From: JAICLL01 sp035252155
Lineage (GTDB): Bacteria; Planctomycetota; Planctomycetia; Pirellulales; JAICIG01
DNA length: 22,033 nt
Direction of reading: 5' to 3'
NCBI GenBank assembly: GCA_035252155.1
Contig: DATFDL010000006.1
Coordinates: 1 to 22,033 of the forward strand
Position 1 is the stretch's first letter. The number at the start of each line of letters is the position of its first letter. The position numbers were made by a program, and so were the translations under genes. Shown piece after piece: positions 20,663-22,033 of the stretch. The notes under the pieces are model-generated. The model worked only from the letters and a program-made list of their open reading frames with translations, ran no database searches and was not told the DNA's origin.

Positions 20663-21745
20663 ATGAAACTACTCGCCGTAGTCGGCGCTCGGCCGAACTT
20701 TATGAAGATCGCCCCGCTGATGTGGGAGATCGAGCGGCGCGAGGGAATCGACGCCTGCCTGGTGCACACCGGGCAGCACTACGATCAGCAAATGTCGCAG
20801 TTGTTTTTCGAGGAGCTGCGCATTCCCCGGCCCGATGCCAATCTGGAGGTCGGTTCGGGCTCGCACGCCGTCCAAACGGCCGAAGTGATGAAACGCTTTG
20901 AACCGGTACTGATCGACGAGCGGCCCGACGCCGTGGTGGTCGTCGGTGACGTCAACTCGACCTTCGCATGCGCCTTGACGGCGGTGAAGCTAGGCGTGCC
21001 GGTCGCCCATATCGAGGCCGGGCTGCGAAGCTTCGATCGCTCGATGCCCGAGGAAGTCAATCGCGTGCTGACCGATGCGATCAGCACTTGGCTATTCACG
21101 ACCGAGCGCGGCGCGGCCGACAACCTGCGCCGTGAAGGCATTGCCGGCGAACGGGTTCATTTTGTCGGCAACCTGATGATCGACACGCTGTTGGCATGCC
21201 GTGACCGCAGCGAGCGATCGTCGATCATCGAACAACTGGGTTTGAACGCCGGCGGCTATGGAGTATTGACGCTGCACCGCCCGTCAAACGTCGATGATCC
21301 GTCGGTCTTTCAAGCACTGGCCGCGGCCATCGAGCGTGTGCAGCAGGAACTGCCGATCGTTTTTCCGGTGCATCCGCGGACGCGCCAGGCACTGGCCGGT
21401 TGGGCGCCCGCCCGTATGCCGAACCTGCGATTGACCGGCCCTTTGGGCTATCTCGACTTTTTGAAACTGACGGCGCACGCTCGGCTGGTGCTGAGCGATT
21501 CAGGCGGAATCCAAGAAGAGACAACCGTCCTTGGCGTGCCGTGCTTGACCCTGCGGGCCAACACCGAGCGGCCGGCCACCATCGACCAGGGCACCAATCG
21601 GCTTGTGGGCATGGATCCGGAGCGGATTGTCGACGCTGCTTTAGGAGTTCTTCACTCGCCGCCATCGACTGGCCGCGTTCCCGAACTTTGGGACGGCCAG
21701 GCCGCCCGGCGAATTGTCGATGTTTTTCAAACAACCATGAATTGA
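20663..21745 (+). CDS. wecB: UDP-N-acetylglucosamine 2-epimerase (non-hydrolysing)
   Basis: 360 residues, the usual family length, from the ATG at 20663. Highly conserved features: GARPNFMKIAPL (8-19, including Lys15), HTGQHYDQQMS (35-45), GDVNST (95-100), HIEAGLRSFDRSMPEEVNR (116-134, including the catalytic acidic residues), LHRPSNVDD (204-212) and SDSGGIQEE (278-286). It interconverts UDP-GlcNAc and UDP-ManNAc in the cytoplasm, a precursor step for ManNAc- or ManNAcA-containing glycans. No UDP-ManNAc dehydrogenase (WecC) is in the window, so the product may be used directly or the dehydrogenase lies outside. A methyltransferase gene starts 3 nt after its stop. Confidence 0.96.
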   Translation: MKLLAVVGARPNFMKIAPLMWEIERREGIDACLVHTGQHYDQQMSQLFFEELRIPRPDANLEVGSGSHAVQTAEVMKRFEPVLIDERPDAVVVVGDVNSTFACALTAVKLGVPVAHIEAGLRSFDRSMPEEVNRVLTDAISTWLFTTERGAADNLRREGIAGERVHFVGNLMIDTLLACRDRSERSSIIEQLGLNAGGYGVLTLHRPSNVDDPSVFQALAAAIERVQQELPIVFPVHPRTRQALAGWAPARMPNLRLTGPLGYLDFLKLTAHARLVLSDSGGIQEETTVLGVPCLTLRANTERPATIDQGTNRLVGMDPERIVDAALGVLHSPPSTGRVPELWDGQAARRIVDVFQTTMN

Positions 21746-21748
21746 CCG

Positions 21749-22033
21749 ATGAGCACTGTTCCTTACTTTCCGCGTCCGCTGGCCACGGTGGCCCCGCGCG
21801 ACCTGTTGTTGGCCGAGCGGCTGGGCCTTAAGCGCACCGACGTGGTGTTGGAGATCGGCACCGGCAGCGGCAGTTCGTTGTTTCGGCTGGCGCCGGCGGT
21901 GGCGGCCTACCACGGCGTCGATATCGCCCGGCAGCCGGTCGAGCGGCTGCGGCGCGAAGTCCAGCGGCAGGGCCTGGAGAACGTTGACTTCTTTGTTCGC
22001 GACTTTTGCCGGCCTGGCGCCGCCGAGACGCTG
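21749..22033 (+). CDS. Class I SAM-dependent methyltransferase (5' part, cut by window end)
   Basis: 95 codons from the ATG at 21749, 3 nt after the epimerase stop; the gene continues past the window. SAM-binding motif I is LEIGTGSGSS (34-43), with an acidic strand-2 residue at Asp58 (YHGVDIA). The pattern DVVLEIGTGSG ... VERLRREVQRQGLENVDFFV is typical of protein-carboxyl/small-molecule type Rossmann methyltransferases. Only the N-terminal SAM-binding half is visible, so the substrate cannot be suggested. Co-linearity suggests glycan modification or a further operon function. Confidence 0.8.
   Translation, partial: MSTVPYFPRPLATVAPRDLLLAERLGLKRTDVVLEIGTGSGSSLFRLAPAVAAYHGVDIARQPVERLRREVQRQGLENVDFFVRDFCRPGAAETL

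Overview
This window is a densely packed, one-direction exopolysaccharide / surface-glycan gene cluster. It is about 60% GC or more by eye. Its gene content (a giant TPR protein beside an EpsI-family exosortase partner, a Wzm/Wzt-type exporter, many glycosyltransferases, an exosortase-type amidotransferase) and its poor Shine-Dalgarno signals fit a Planctomycetes bacterium, probably near Pirellulales. That taxonomic placement is an inference. All supported genes are on the + strand. I saw no rRNA, tRNA, CRISPR array, transposase or convincing intrinsic terminator.

Layout. 1-49: probable tail of an upstream gene, possibly the exosortase. 49-5107: membrane-anchored TPR protein, then EpsI-family protein. 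5227-7296: monotopic phosphoglycosyl transferase that would start the glycan on undecaprenyl phosphate, then an O-antigen ligase/polymerase-like membrane protein. 7352-9676: Wzm-like ABC permease and Wzt-like ATPase with a C-terminal glycan-binding region. 9669-12324: methyltransferase and two GT2 glycosyltransferases, all joined by short overlaps. 12321-13382: membrane-anchored endonuclease/exonuclease/phosphatase-fold enzyme. 13528-14685: GT4 glycosyltransferase. 14688-18016: AsnB-like amidotransferase and PaaK/CapK-like adenylate-forming enzyme. 18025-20521: two more glycosyltransferases. 20663-21745: UDP-GlcNAc 2-epimerase. 21749 to the end: 5' part of another methyltransferase.

Working model (inference). 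The epimerase supplies UDP-ManNAc. The phosphoglycosyl transferase loads the first sugar and five glycosyltransferases extend the chain. Methyltransferases, the amidotransferase and the PaaK-like enzyme decorate or cap it. Wzm/Wzt export it and the ligase-like protein transfers or polymerises it outside the cytoplasm. The EpsI and TPR proteins tie the locus to exosortase-dependent anchoring of surface proteins.

The most unusual features are repeats. Most junctions are overlaps or gaps of a few bases. All five intergenic gaps longer than 50 bp contain a repeat or inverted element: an approximately 76-bp inverted repeat, a heptamer array, two 92%-identical copies of an 88-bp palindromic element, and a small hairpin. 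Repeats of the same style also lie inside coding sequence. A (GGGTTCA)n plus (CAAAATC)n cassette is read through in frame in the ABC permease, and an 8-nt repeat array is read through in frame in a GT4 glycosyltransferase.
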